36,477 bases of DNA from an uncultured Eubacteriales bacterium (GTDB lineage: Bacteria > Bacillota > Clostridia > Peptostreptococcales > Anaerovoracaceae), in NCBI GenBank assembly GCA_902796965.1, contig CADBRA010000008.1, positions 1 to 36,477 on the forward strand, in the 5' to 3' direction. The translations under genes and the position numbers were made by a program. Each line of letters starts with the position of its first letter. Positions within the stretch are counted from its first letter, which is position 1. Positions 24,804 to 34,042 of the stretch are shown here, piece after piece. Below the pieces are notes generated by a model, which made no database searches, was not told the origin of the DNA, and saw nothing but the letters and a program-made list of their open reading frames with translations.

Positions 24804-26096
24804 CTATAATTTTTCAAATACGCAAAAATAAAAGCCATCTGCACCATCGATATCCGGAAAAAGCTGTTTTTCTTTTTTTACAAAAAATTCAGGAAATTTT
24901 TTTAAAAAAATTTTTTTCACGCTCTCATTTTCTTGATCTGAGATCGTGCACGTGCTGTACATTAGCTTTCCGTGATCCTTCACGTAAGGAACTGAAGCGC
25001 CAAGAATCGAAACCTGAATCTCTGCAAGTTCCGCGAGGTTATTTTTCCTGAATCGCGTTTTTATCTCAGGTCTGCGCCTCACCACTCCGAGCCCTGAACA
25101 CGGAACATCTGCAATTACGATGTCTGCAGTGCCTTTTAATGCCTGATTAGTCTTTGTCCCGTCATTTTTCACCGTTTCTATTATATCTATGCCGAGGCGG
25201 GATGCTGATTCATCGATAATTTTCAGTTTGTGATCGTAAATATCGCAGGAAGTTATTTTTCCGGAATTCTTCATGAGCATCGAGGAAAAAAATGATTTTC
25301 CGCCCGGAGCCGCACATATATCTATAACACTATCGCCGCACGCCGGACTCAGCGCTGAAACAGCTGTCATTGAACTGATGTCCTGGACATAAAACATCCC
25401 TCTTGCAAACTCATCTGATGACATCAGGCCGCTTCCTCTGACAAAAAGAGCGTGTTCTCTCAGCGCTTTGTCCTCTGTTTCAGGGCGCATGACATCGAAG
25501 CCATGTTGTTCAAGTACATCTGAGAGGCTCTCAGCCGTCGTTTTAAGCGTGTTGACGCATATTGTTAGTTCAGGAGCTTCATTTCCGGCTGCCATAAGTC
25601 TTTCAGCCCTCTCAGCGCCATACATGGAAATCCACATGCCGGCTATGTCCTCAGAGTACGAATATTTCACTGAACAGAATGCTGCCGGGTCCGCGGAGCG
25701 GTCGGGAAGCGCACGTCTTTCATTCCTGATATATGAACGCAGAACGCCGTTTATGAATCCGCTCAGACCTCTGCAGAGCTTCTTCGACATCTTAACCGTT
25801 TCATCGACTGCAGTGTACTCCGGAACGCTGTCCATGAATTCTATCTGACAGACGCCCATGCGCAGCAAAACGCGTGCGCGCGGATTTGTCTTTTTTATTC
25901 CTGATTTTATAAGGCCGTCCAGCATATAATCTATGTAAATTTCATTTTCTAGGACTCCATAGACGAGAGCTCTCACGAACGCTTCGTCGTCCGGTCTGTA
26001 TTTTCTGACGGCTTTATTAACTGCAATGTTCGAAAATGCGCTGTTCTCTTCTGTTTCGAACAGTGCCTCAAAAGCTGTACGTCTGTTGATATCCAT
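24804..26096 (-). CDS. rsmB: 16S rRNA (cytosine-967-C5)-methyltransferase
   Basis: Methylates C967 of 16S rRNA using SAM. The 430 aa have an N-terminal NusB-like RNA-binding domain (1-130) and a Rossmann methyltransferase domain with CAAPGGK (261-267), DVPCSGLG (330-337, C333) and STCT (381-384, catalytic C383). ATG at 26096. Normally it follows fmt tightly; here 245 nt separate them. The C-terminus is lysine- and phenylalanine-rich and AT-rich at the DNA level, but the family length is normal. Confidence 0.95.
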   Translation of the reverse strand: MDINRRTAFEALFETEENSAFSNIAVNKAVRKYRPDDEAFVRALVYGVLENEIYIDYMLDGLIKSGIKKTNPRARVLLRMGVCQIEFMDSVPEYTAVDETVKMSKKLCRGLSGFINGVLRSYIRNERRALPDRSADPAAFCSVKYSYSEDIAGMWISMYGAERAERLMAAGNEAPELTICVNTLKTTAESLSDVLEQHGFDVMRPETEDKALREHALFVRGSGLMSSDEFARGMFYVQDISSMTAVSALSPACGDSVIDICAAPGGKSFFSSMLMKNSGKITSCDIYDHKLKIIDESASRLGIDIIETVKNDGTKTNQALKGTADIVIADVPCSGLGVVRRRPEIKTRFRKNNLAELAEIQVSILGASVPYVKDHGKLMYSTCTISDQENESVKKIFLKKFPEFFVKKEKQLFPDIDGADGFYFCVFEKL

Positions 26097-26341
26097 AAAT
26101 CCCTCTGATTACATCGCTTCAGGCATGGTCAAACTGCATTTCGCCCGAAGTATTATGAATGCCGTAACTTTTACGGCAAATTTCAGCTGCTGCACCCGCG
26201 CGCCGTCTGCTCAGGAAATCTCAAATATCACATACAAACGGCACAGGAAAATTCTTTCTTATACTATTAAGCAGTCATCCGATCAGCCAGAAAAGCACTG
26301 ATTCTTCATCAGGAAGTGTCTGCTCATTTTCGCCTTATTTT

Positions 26342-27280
26342 TTATCTTAGTACAATGCCCTTCTCGATCTTATTTCCTCTAAGATACTCGGAAATGCTCA
26401 TCTGTCTCTTACCAGGCATCTGAATCTGTGTGATGAGCAGGACACCGTTTCCGCATGAGACCTTGAGACCTCTGTCACTGACATCTATGATGGTTCCAGG
26501 CGCAGCCTCCGCGTTTTCATCTGAAGGAAAAGCTTCTCTTATCTTCATGCGCATTCCGTCATATTCAGCGAATGCTCCCGGTGACGGAGACATGCCTCTT
26601 ATATGACAGTCTATATACGCAGCGCTTTTTGAAAAGTCGATTCTGCCTTCTGATTTTTCGATCATAGGCGCATAACATGACAGAGAGTCGTCCTGAGGTA
26701 TCCTTTCAGCAGTTCCGTCTGCGATCGACGGCAGCGTCTTTATGAGAAGATCAGCTCCAAGCTCTGCCAGTTCATCGAAGAGTTCACCTGCGTTTTTGTG
26801 CCCTATCTCTGTAGATGCACATGCTATCATATCGCCTGTGTCGAGTCCCTCTGCCATGTACATCAGAGTGACGCCCGTCTTTTGATCACCTTCCATAATA
26901 CTGCGCTGTATGGGGGCCGCACCTCTGAATCTCGGAAGCAGCGATGCATGTATATTGACGCAGCCGAGCCTTGGAATCTCAAGAAGTGCCGATGGCAGGA
27001 TCCTGCCGTATGCCGCCACTATGATTATGTCGGGTGCGATTTCTCTGATCTTATTCAGAAACTCATCGTTTCCTTTTATCTTTTCCGGTTGTGCCGCCGG
27101 AACTCCCGCCGCTTCAGCTGCTGTTTTTACCGGAGCCGGCACGAGCTTTTTGCCTCGTCCTTTTCTGCTGTCAGGCTGTGTCACTGCCAGACATACGTCA
27201 TATCCGGCCTTGACGAGAGCATTAAACGGTACGACAGCAAAATCAGGAGTTCCCATGAATACAATTCTCAGATTATCCAT
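26342..27280 (-). CDS. fmt: Methionyl-tRNA formyltransferase
   Basis: Formylates initiator Met-tRNA from 10-formyl-THF before translation starts. The 312 aa contain the hydrolase-fold signature HASLLPRFRGAAPIQR (111-126) with catalytic N109, H111 and D147 (in EGLDTGD), and the C-terminal OB-like tRNA-binding domain (about 205-312). The start overlaps the def stop by one base (TAATG), so it is coupled to the deformylase that removes the same formyl group. Confidence 0.96.
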   Translation of the reverse strand: MDNLRIVFMGTPDFAVVPFNALVKAGYDVCLAVTQPDSRKGRGKKLVPAPVKTAAEAAGVPAAQPEKIKGNDEFLNKIREIAPDIIIVAAYGRILPSALLEIPRLGCVNIHASLLPRFRGAAPIQRSIMEGDQKTGVTLMYMAEGLDTGDMIACASTEIGHKNAGELFDELAELGADLLIKTLPSIADGTAERIPQDDSLSCYAPMIEKSEGRIDFSKSAAYIDCHIRGMSPSPGAFAEYDGMRMKIREAFPSDENAEAAPGTIIDVSDRGLKVSCGNGVLLITQIQMPGKRQMSISEYLRGNKIEKGIVLR

Positions 27281-27744
27281 TATTCCTGTATCTCCCAGAC
27301 ATCCTTTGCCTTGTCGGTGTACAATATGCCGTCAAGGTGATCATACTCGTGGCAGAACGCTCTTGCGAGAAGTCCCTCGCCTTCATACTCAACAGGCTGC
27401 CCTTCCCTTCCTGTTCCTTTGATTTTCACATATTCCGGACGCACTACCTCACCGACTTTGTCAGGTACGCTCAGGCAGCCTTCGTCACCGTCCTGCTCGC
27501 CTCTCGTCTCCACTATTTCAGGATTTACAAGAACTTTAGGGCCTGTACCGTCCATGATGTCAACGACGAAAATTCTTCTCAGCACTCCGACCTGAGGCGC
27601 TGCGAGACCGACACCCTCAGCGTCATAGAGCGTCTCGATCATGTCGTCTATGAGCTCTCTCGTCCTGTCCGTGATCTCAGGAACAGGTCTGCACTTTTTT
27701 CTCAGGATTTCGTCTCCTTCTGTTACGATTCTTCTTAATGCCAT
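27280..27744 (-). CDS. def: Peptide deformylase
   Basis: Removes the N-terminal formyl group from new proteins, with a metal ion held by one Cys and two His. The 154 aa show all three motifs: GVGLAAPQVG (44-53), EGCLSVP (88-94, C90) and HEYDH (132-136). ATG at 27744 follows GGAGGAAT. It lies between priA and fmt, the standard order. Confidence 0.96.
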   Translation of the reverse strand: MALRRIVTEGDEILRKKCRPVPEITDRTRELIDDMIETLYDAEGVGLAAPQVGVLRRIFVVDIMDGTGPKVLVNPEIVETRGEQDGDEGCLSVPDKVGEVVRPEYVKIKGTGREGQPVEYEGEGLLARAFCHEYDHLDGILYTDKAKDVWEIQE

Positions 27745-27776
27745 CTTAATATTCCTCCGAAATATTCTATGTTCTT

Positions 27777-29807
27777 CTATGTCATGCTGTAAGGATCAAG
27801 TTCAGCGATCATGACGACGTCAGCGGCGCTGCCTGATGCTCTGCTCCTCTCAATTTTTATCTCTTCAACAATCACACGCCAGTATTTCGTTCTTCTCACG
27901 GGACTTTTTATTATTATATGATATCTGAATCGTCCGTTGAGCTTCGCCATATATGCCGGCTGAGGCCTGAATACAGCCGATTCAAGGCTCGCTTCACGTC
28001 CGGCAAGCTCTCGGTAAATCCGCTCCGCTTCATCGATAACATTTTTTTCACCTTCGCCGGAAAAAACAAGTCTGATGATATTCGTAAACGGCGGATAACC
28101 GGCGACTTTTCTTACGATGAGTTCCTCTTTTAAAAACCGTTCATAATCACCGCGCGATGCTGCTGCTATCGTCCTGTCCTCAGGTGAATATGTCTGTATA
28201 ATCACGTGACCCGGCTCACCGCCTCTGCCTGCGCGCCCTGACGCCTGAACTATCAGCTGATACGTCCGCTCCGCGGACCTGTAATCAGGGATATTGAGCG
28301 TTACGTCAGCAGCAACTATTCCAACGAGACCGACATTGTCAAAATCGAGCCCCTTGGCAACAAGCTGTGTTCCGACCAGCACATCTATTTTACCCTTTCC
28401 GAAAAGGTTTAATATACGTTTTATCTCACCTTTTTTCCTTGCTGTGTCGAAATCTAGCCTCTCGCACACAGCTTCGGGAAACATCTCGGCTGCTGCTTCT
28501 TCTATCTGCTCTGTTCCTGCTCCAAAATACCTTATGTTTCTGCTTCCGCAGTCCGGGCAGATATCAGGCACCCTGACTTTTCTGCCACAGTAATGACATT
28601 CAGCCATCCGGCTGTATTTATGATACGTCATAGAAATTCCGCATGTGCCGCATTTCATGACGTACCCGCACGAACGGCACGATATGAATGAAGAGTACCC
28701 GCGCCTATTCAGAAACAGAATCACCTGACGGCCTTCAGCAAGCGTCTTTTTTATACCAGCTGCCATCTCTGCGCTGAAAACGCTTCTGTTTCCATCGCGC
28801 AGCTCTTTTCTCATGTCTACAATGCTTACCGACGGCAGCGGAGTTTTATTGTGCCTCTGCTGAAGACGCAGTTCTTTGTAATATCCCTTCTGGGCTCTGT
28901 AGCTGCTGATGACCGATGGTGTCGCAGAGCCGAGTATTACAGTCGCACCGCTGATCCTGGCCCTCATGAGAGCCGCGCTGACCGCATCATATTTTGGCGT
29001 CTGGTCCGCCTTGTACGACGATTCATGTTCTTCGTCTATCACGATGAGTCCTGGATCTGCGAACGGCGCGAAAACAGCAGACCTCGCGCCTACCATTATA
29101 TGTGCGTCTCCGTTCCGCGCTCTCATCCACTGCAAATATCTCTGACCTTTTGTCAATCTGCTGTGCATAACCGCTACATTGTCAGCACCGAACCGGGCAG
29201 TAAATCTGCTCACAGTCTGAGGGGTCAGAGAGATCTCCGGCACGAGAATTATGACGTCTCTTCCCTCATCAAGAGTTTCCTCGCACGCCCTAAGATAAAC
29301 TTCTGTCTTTCCGCTGTTCGTGACGCCGTTCAGCAGAAAATATGATGTACTGCGGCTGTGTATCGAAGGCTTTATCTGATCAAATGCAGCCTGCTGCTCA
29401 TCTGTAAGCGGAGGAGCAGCAGACATGGCATCATCTTCTACTTTTCTGTATTCGTCGAGAGGGTCTTTTGCCGGAGCGCGCTTCGGCTTTTTCCCCGGAG
29501 GGATCATACAATAGACAGCGTCTATGTACCGGCACATGTACCTGTGCTTCATCCAGGAGCTCATCCTTATGAGATCAGGAGGAAGCGAGTATTCTCCAGA
29601 GACAGACGATACGTCTCTTAACCTTTTTACATTTTCCGGCGGCTGTTCAGAAACGCCGAATACATATCCGGTCAGTTCTCTCTTCATGCTGGCAAACGGC
29701 ACTTTCACGACGCTTCCGGTCATGACGCTGTCATCCGAGCAGCGATATGTAAAAAAATTATCTGTGCTGTTCGTCACATTGTCGACGACTACATCAACGT
29801 ATTTCAT
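27777..29807 (-). CDS. priA: Primosomal replication-restart helicase PriA
   Basis: Superfamily 2 helicase that reloads the replisome at stalled forks. The 676 aa have a 3' DNA-binding domain (1-110), Walker A GVTNSGKTEVY (161-171, Asn in place of the usual Gly), DEEH (258-261), a zinc-binding insert with eight cysteines (377, 380, 386, 389, 404, 407, 417, 420), and helicase motifs V-VI (LVGTQLVAKGLDF, QASGRAGRG). It is shorter than many PriA proteins, the saving falling mostly in the N-terminal part. The start at 29807 overlaps the queH stop by four bases (ATGA). Confidence 0.95.
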   Translation of the reverse strand: MKYVDVVVDNVTNSTDNFFTYRCSDDSVMTGSVVKVPFASMKRELTGYVFGVSEQPPENVKRLRDVSSVSGEYSLPPDLIRMSSWMKHRYMCRYIDAVYCMIPPGKKPKRAPAKDPLDEYRKVEDDAMSAAPPLTDEQQAAFDQIKPSIHSRSTSYFLLNGVTNSGKTEVYLRACEETLDEGRDVIILVPEISLTPQTVSRFTARFGADNVAVMHSRLTKGQRYLQWMRARNGDAHIMVGARSAVFAPFADPGLIVIDEEHESSYKADQTPKYDAVSAALMRARISGATVILGSATPSVISSYRAQKGYYKELRLQQRHNKTPLPSVSIVDMRKELRDGNRSVFSAEMAAGIKKTLAEGRQVILFLNRRGYSSFISCRSCGYVMKCGTCGISMTYHKYSRMAECHYCGRKVRVPDICPDCGSRNIRYFGAGTEQIEEAAAEMFPEAVCERLDFDTARKKGEIKRILNLFGKGKIDVLVGTQLVAKGLDFDNVGLVGIVAADVTLNIPDYRSAERTYQLIVQASGRAGRGGEPGHVIIQTYSPEDRTIAAASRGDYERFLKEELIVRKVAGYPPFTNIIRLVFSGEGEKNVIDEAERIYRELAGREASLESAVFRPQPAYMAKLNGRFRYHIIIKSPVRRTKYWRVIVEEIKIERSRASGSAADVVMIAELDPYSMT

Positions 29808-30430
29808 GATCTGAGTTTTCTCTCCCGTGAAGGATCATCTGCTCCGGCTCCAGGTCTCTCCGAAAAAATGCATCCACAGTAGTTCTGCCTATAAAGCCCG
29901 TATTCCCTTGAAAGATCTACAGATCTTTTGAAGCCGTCCTTTTTCTTAAAGCTTTCGTCCAGAAAATCTATCCCGTATTTTTTACCAATAGCACGACCTG
30001 TTTCAACTATTGTCGGAGTACTCTTGTGAGGGCTGACCGACAGTGTCGTCGTAAACAGATCGAATCCGTTTTTTACGGCGAATCTCGCCGTCATATCCAT
30101 CCTTATCTTGAAGCATCGGCTGCATCTCGCACCGTTCTCTGGTTCCTCCTCAAATCCTCTCACATATCTCAGATAGTTTTCAGGATCGTAAGGCCCTTCT
30201 ATAAGCGTTACACTGTCTTCAGGCAGAAGTTTTCTATTATATTCATCTATGAATTTTTTCTCGGTTCTGAGCCTTTTTTCGTATTCGCCCTCGTTTGTGA
30301 TATTCGGGTTGTAGAAAAAGACTGTCACACGGTATCTCGGAATAAGTCTCTCTATGACAGCTGTGCTGCATGGTCCGCAGCAGCTGTGCACAAAGATCCC
30401 GCGCTTTTCTCCGCAGTCTGTCTTATTCAT
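29804..30430 (-). CDS. queH: Epoxyqueuosine reductase QueH
   Basis: Reduces epoxyqueuosine to queuosine in the wobble base of GUN-reading tRNAs, by a 4Fe-4S enzyme unrelated to QueG. The protein has the adjacent cysteines HSCCGPCS near the N-terminus, CSRC in the middle and YCGC near the C-terminus, the ligand set of the DUF208/QueH family. Of the in-frame starts I prefer ATG at 30430 (MNKTDCG), which has GAGG 6 nt upstream; ATG at 30442 or 30454 would add four or eight residues without a ribosome site. It overlaps priA by four bases and is divergent from the radical SAM gene at 30573. The tRNA-Asp(GTC) in this window is one expected substrate type. Confidence 0.92.
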   Translation of the reverse strand: MNKTDCGEKRGIFVHSCCGPCSTAVIERLIPRYRVTVFFYNPNITNEGEYEKRLRTEKKFIDEYNRKLLPEDSVTLIEGPYDPENYLRYVRGFEEEPENGARCSRCFKIRMDMTARFAVKNGFDLFTTTLSVSPHKSTPTIVETGRAIGKKYGIDFLDESFKKKDGFKRSVDLSREYGLYRQNYCGCIFSERPGAGADDPSRERKLRS

Positions 30431-30572
30431 TTCATTCCTCATATATTGCCACATATGATATCATATATAAAACTTGTTATTGTCTTAAATAGATGCGCAC
30501 GCAGAAGCATTTATCAAAAAGCATCGCAGAGCGTATCTAAATCAGTATATCACAGACGGGAAAAACATTTTA

Positions 30573-31565
30573 ATGTTATTATACAAAAATGGCGCACGAT
30601 ATAACTCAATCGGACCGTGGCTCAAGGATCATTTCGGAAAAAGAACAGTAAAGGCAGCAATAGATGCCGGATTCACATGTCCGAACAGAGATGGGAAAAA
30701 AGGCTTCGGCGGATGCATCTACTGCTCCGAAGAAGGCTCGGGCGAATACGCCGGTACAGTAGAAAGAGGAATATCGACAGGAAAAAAGAAAATAGCAGTG
30801 CCCGTAAAAGACGATTCGGCCTGCAGCACACCTGCTGCTCAGATTACATCACAGATCAATTTCATAAAAGAAAAATGGAGCGATCCGCTCTGCATCGCAT
30901 ATTTTCAAAGCTTCACAAATACATATGCACCAGTTGATCATCTGGAATTGCTTTACAGAGACGCGCTCTCACATCCTGACTGTGTGGGGCTGGCGATTGC
31001 GACACGGCCTGACTGCATAGGAGACGATGTTCTTGATCTCCTTCAAAAACTGAATGAAGAGACGTTTCTTTGGGTCGAGCTCGGACTTCAGACAGCTGAC
31101 GACAGGACAGCAGAGCTCATAAACAGAGGCTGCACGCTCGCGGAATATGACAATACAGCCGACAGGCTGATAAAAAGCGGCATAAGAGTCGTAACTCATC
31201 TGATATTCGGTCTTCCTGGTGAAGACAGAGATACGATGCTCAGAAGTACGGAGCACGTATGCGAAAAGGATATTTTCGGCATAAAGTTTCACATGCTGAA
31301 CATTCTGAAGCACACTGCCATAGAAAATATGTGGAGCAGCGGTTCGGTCAGCCTTATGACGAGAGATGAATATATATCACTCGTATGCGATGCTTTGGAG
31401 ATCATACCGCGCAATATCACAATTCACAGGCTCACAGGAGACTCACCTGCGGAACTGCTGCTCGCACCTGACTGGATACCCAACAAAAGAGCCGTATTAA
31501 ACGGCATAAACAGCGAGTTGAAAAAGCGCGGAAGCGTTCAAGGCTGCCGTCTGGCTCGCATCTGA
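30573..31565 (+). CDS. TIGR01212-family radical SAM protein (YtqA/YhcC type)
   Basis: The only protein gene on the plus strand here. The 330 aa carry an atypical radical SAM cluster motif, CPNRDGKKGFGGCIYC (C36, C48, C51; spacing C-x11-C-x2-C), characteristic of the TIGR01212 family and unlike the usual CxxxCxxC. Further segments are YFQSFTNTYAP, the glutamate-bearing WVELGLQT and LIFGLPGED. The reaction is not firmly established for the family; a role in tRNA modification has been proposed for relatives. ATG at 30573 has only a weak site (GGGAAAA). Its promoter must lie in the 140-nt divergent region shared with queH. Confidence 0.9.
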   Translation: MLLYKNGARYNSIGPWLKDHFGKRTVKAAIDAGFTCPNRDGKKGFGGCIYCSEEGSGEYAGTVERGISTGKKKIAVPVKDDSACSTPAAQITSQINFIKEKWSDPLCIAYFQSFTNTYAPVDHLELLYRDALSHPDCVGLAIATRPDCIGDDVLDLLQKLNEETFLWVELGLQTADDRTAELINRGCTLAEYDNTADRLIKSGIRVVTHLIFGLPGEDRDTMLRSTEHVCEKDIFGIKFHMLNILKHTAIENMWSSGSVSLMTRDEYISLVCDALEIIPRNITIHRLTGDSPAELLLAPDWIPNKRAVLNGINSELKKRGSVQGCRLARI

Positions 31566-31570
31566 CACTA

Positions 31571-31594
31571 AAGGCCGCCTGTGGGCGGCCTTTT
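31571..31594 (+). terminator. Terminator between the convergent radical SAM gene and tdk
   Basis: AAGGCCGCC (31571-31579) pairs with GGCGGCCTT (31584-31592) over a TGTG loop, with TTTT on the plus strand. On the minus strand it has only TTTAG, so it serves the radical SAM gene best and tdk weakly. Confidence 0.85.
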
Positions 31595-31662
31595 CAACTG
31601 TACAGTGTGTTTTTCACACGCTTTGCACACATTTTTAAAACATTTCCTGTCAGCCCGCGAAG

Positions 31663-32256
31663 CTACTCATCGCTGTCCGGGCCGAGCCTGCCTTCATTGT
31701 AATGACGCCGGCAAAGCGGGACATATTCAGCTCCCTCTCCAACCATGATCTGATTTCCTGTCCTTACCATCCTGCCATCGACTACACGCGCCGACATCGT
31801 CGCCTTCCGGCCGCACCAGCAGATAGTCTTGATTTCCTCTATTTTATCAGCATATACCAGCAGATACTGCGAGCCCTCAAACAGCTCGTTTCTGAAATCA
31901 TTTTTAAGACCATAGCACATGACCGGGCAGTCAAAGCTGTCTACGATCTCTGTCAGTTCCTCAATATGGTGCTTTTTCATAAACTGTGCCTCGTCGATGA
32001 GCACACAGTCCACGTGATTTTTAAAATTTTCCTCGATAAAAGCCTGCAGTATGTTTGTGTCTTCACCGATGATCTCAGCTTCGCGTTCAACGCCGATTCT
32101 CGACCTGACGGCGCCTCTTCCGTCTTTTTCACTATCCATCCCCGCTGTCATCACGAGAACGTGCCCGCCGCGCTCCTCATAATTATATGCAACCTTTATG
32201 AGCTCAATGCTTTTTCCGGCATTCATCGTACCATATCTGAAAAAAAGCTGTGCCAC
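31663..32256 (-). CDS. tdk: Thymidine kinase (type II)
   Basis: Phosphorylates thymidine to dTMP in pyrimidine salvage. The 197 aa have P-loop GTMNAGKS (9-16), the DEAQF Walker B segment, and zinc cysteines in CWCG plus the C-terminal PLCRRHY. Family length is normal. ATG at 32256 lies 22 nt after the decarboxylase stop with GGAGGAAC upstream, so it is co-transcribed with that gene. Confidence 0.96.
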   Translation of the reverse strand: MAQLFFRYGTMNAGKSIELIKVAYNYEERGGHVLVMTAGMDSEKDGRGAVRSRIGVEREAEIIGEDTNILQAFIEENFKNHVDCVLIDEAQFMKKHHIEELTEIVDSFDCPVMCYGLKNDFRNELFEGSQYLLVYADKIEEIKTICWCGRKATMSARVVDGRMVRTGNQIMVGEGAEYVPLCRRHYNEGRLGPDSDE

Positions 32257-32277
32257 ACTGTTCCTCCGACTCTGTTC

Positions 32278-33810
32278 CTAAAAATATCCCATGAGCATCA
32301 TATCGTCCCGTTCATCCTCTACGCAGCAGAACTTCACATTCCCAAAGATGTCATAATATGCAGGGCCGTGAAATTCAAAGCCGAGCTTAGAACATTCGAC
32401 GATGTAATTTATTATATCACGAGAAAGAAGTTCACCGGCGCGCACAGCAGGAATTCCCGGAGGATACACTGAGATGTCGCATGCCGAAATTCTGTCCTCG
32501 GACTTTTCGGAATCGAGGATTGAATAATCCGAAAAAACAGCCTGCCTGGGCGTCAGCTCCGCTGACATCCTGAGCTTAAACAGACTATCATACATTTCCA
32601 TCTGTCTGGAAAACCTGTGGAAAGGCTCAGGAGCTTTGTCAGAATAATGAGCTGATATATCACTTAGTGCGGCTGTCAGCATATCGAAATCAGACTCTCT
32701 GCTGCCTGCGCCGGCCAGCAGTATAGCATACCTTATGTCAGAAAATTCCGCATCGATTCTGTACTTCTCAGACAGTATTTTTTCAAGATCTCTCCCAGAA
32801 AGCCCTAAATCACATGCTGTTACGAGCAGACGCGATCCCTCTATATCGCGTTTCAGTCCGTCAGCGCCCGTAAATTCTCTGCAGCATCTCATGCCGGGAA
32901 TTCTGTCAATTCTGTCAGCCGCATCACTCACGAGCGTTCTGATTTTGTGCCATTTTTCAGATCCGTTTCTGTCTGCGTCAGCCCTGGCGGCATCCAGCGA
33001 TGACATCAGAAGATACGACGGACTCGTCGATGTCATCATATTTATAAAGAACTTCAGCCTTTTTCTGTCGACGAGATTCCCCTGTACATGAAGCATCGAA
33101 CTCTGTGTAAGACTTCCGAGCATCTTGTGCGTGCTCTGGACACTTATGTCAGCGCCGGCCTCCATAGCCGATATAATCCGCTGCCCTGTAAACATCATCT
33201 GAGCCCCATGAGCCTCATCAGCTATCACCGGAACGCCGGCACAATGAGCCGCATCTACGATTTCACTGAGGCTGCTGTATGTTCCGTAATAGCTCGGATG
33301 CGTCACAAATACAGCCGAAGGATTTTCGCACAGTTCAAGAGAGCGCTTCACATCGTCTGCGGAAATTCCTCCTGAGAGATTTTTTTCACTGTCGTAGTGA
33401 TCATAGATATAGTACGGCGAAGCTCCTGAAATTATTAAACCGGTCGTCGCGCATCCGTGTATTGAACGCTCGAGTATTACGTTTGTCTTTTCAGAGGAAA
33501 CAGCAGCTATCGCGGCCGCTGCACCGCTTGTCGTCCCGTTTGCGAGAAAAAACGTCTCATCTGATCCGAAGAGCACAGCCGCTTCCTGCTCTGCCTGTCT
33601 TATTACGCCAGATGAATGATGAAGATCATCGAGTCCTGGAAGTTCTGTGAGATCGCATTTTAGAATGTTTTTTTCAAATATTCCCGCAGCAGCCCCGCCT
33701 TCATTTCCGTTTCCTTTATGTCCTGGCACGTGAAAAGATATCCTGTCATCAGACGCAAATTCAGATACCGCGTCTGAAAGCGGCATAAACACTTTATTTT
33801 TTTTACTCAT
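32278..33810 (-). CDS. Orn/Lys/Arg decarboxylase, PLP dependent
   Basis: Group III basic amino acid decarboxylase (the YaaO/SpeA-like Firmicutes form), yielding a diamine or agmatine. The 510 aa have the family opening SFHVPGHKG (25-33), aspartate motif ADEAHGA (197-203) and the PLP lysine K229 in STHKML, then a smaller C-terminal domain. Whether arginine, lysine or ornithine is the substrate cannot be read. I choose ATG at 33810 behind GGTGATTT; the frame is open to 33894, but that would run through the terminator and into tRNA-Phe. In B. subtilis the relative lies beside tmk; here its downstream neighbour is another nucleotide kinase, tdk. There is hardly any room for a promoter. Confidence 0.92.
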   Translation of the reverse strand: MSKKNKVFMPLSDAVSEFASDDRISFHVPGHKGNGNEGGAAAGIFEKNILKCDLTELPGLDDLHHSSGVIRQAEQEAAVLFGSDETFFLANGTTSGAAAAIAAVSSEKTNVILERSIHGCATTGLIISGASPYYIYDHYDSEKNLSGGISADDVKRSLELCENPSAVFVTHPSYYGTYSSLSEIVDAAHCAGVPVIADEAHGAQMMFTGQRIISAMEAGADISVQSTHKMLGSLTQSSMLHVQGNLVDRKRLKFFINMMTSTSPSYLLMSSLDAARADADRNGSEKWHKIRTLVSDAADRIDRIPGMRCCREFTGADGLKRDIEGSRLLVTACDLGLSGRDLEKILSEKYRIDAEFSDIRYAILLAGAGSRESDFDMLTAALSDISAHYSDKAPEPFHRFSRQMEMYDSLFKLRMSAELTPRQAVFSDYSILDSEKSEDRISACDISVYPPGIPAVRAGELLSRDIINYIVECSKLGFEFHGPAYYDIFGNVKFCCVEDERDDMMLMGYF

Positions 33811-33820
33811 TTTGAAATCA

Positions 33821-33856
33821 CCAAAAAACAAAAAAGCTGCTTTCAAAAGCAGCTTT
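33821..33856 (-). terminator. Terminator of the tRNA operon, upstream of the decarboxylase
   Basis: AAAGCTGCTT (33833-33842) pairs with AAGCAGCTTT (33847-33856) over TCAA, followed by TTTTTTGTTTTTTGG on the minus strand. The T-run reaches the decarboxylase ribosome site, so it may act as a leaky terminator or attenuator. Confidence 0.88.
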
Positions 33857-33861
33857 AAAAG

Positions 33862-33937
33862 TGGTGCCCAAACTCGGAATCGAACCAAGGACACGGGGAT
33901 TTTCAGTCCCCTGCTCTACCTACTGAGCTATCTGGGC
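33862..33937 (-). tRNA. tRNA-Phe (GAA)
   Basis: Acceptor GCCCAGA/TTTGGGC, anticodon loop CTGAAAA with anticodon GAA, T-arm TTCGATT, CCA encoded. It is the last gene of the six-tRNA operon. Confidence 0.97.
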
Positions 33938-33942
33938 ATATA

Positions 33943-34017
33943 TGGAGCGGAAGACGAGATTCGAACTCGCGACCCCCGCCTTGGCAAGGCGATGCTCTAC
34001 CCCTGAGCCACTTCCGC
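33943..34017 (-). tRNA. tRNA-Gly (GCC)
   Basis: Acceptor GCGGAAG/CTTCCGC, loop TTGCCAA with anticodon GCC, T-arm TTCGAAT, CCA encoded. Five nt from tRNA-Phe. Confidence 0.97.
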
Positions 34018-34042
34018 AAATCACTGTATGATGTCGTATAAC

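Noticed and set aside
32278..33894. Decarboxylase starting at 33894 with 28 extra hydrophobic residues
   Set aside because: The extension would be translated from a terminator and part of tRNA-Phe; the ATG at 33810 has its own ribosome site.
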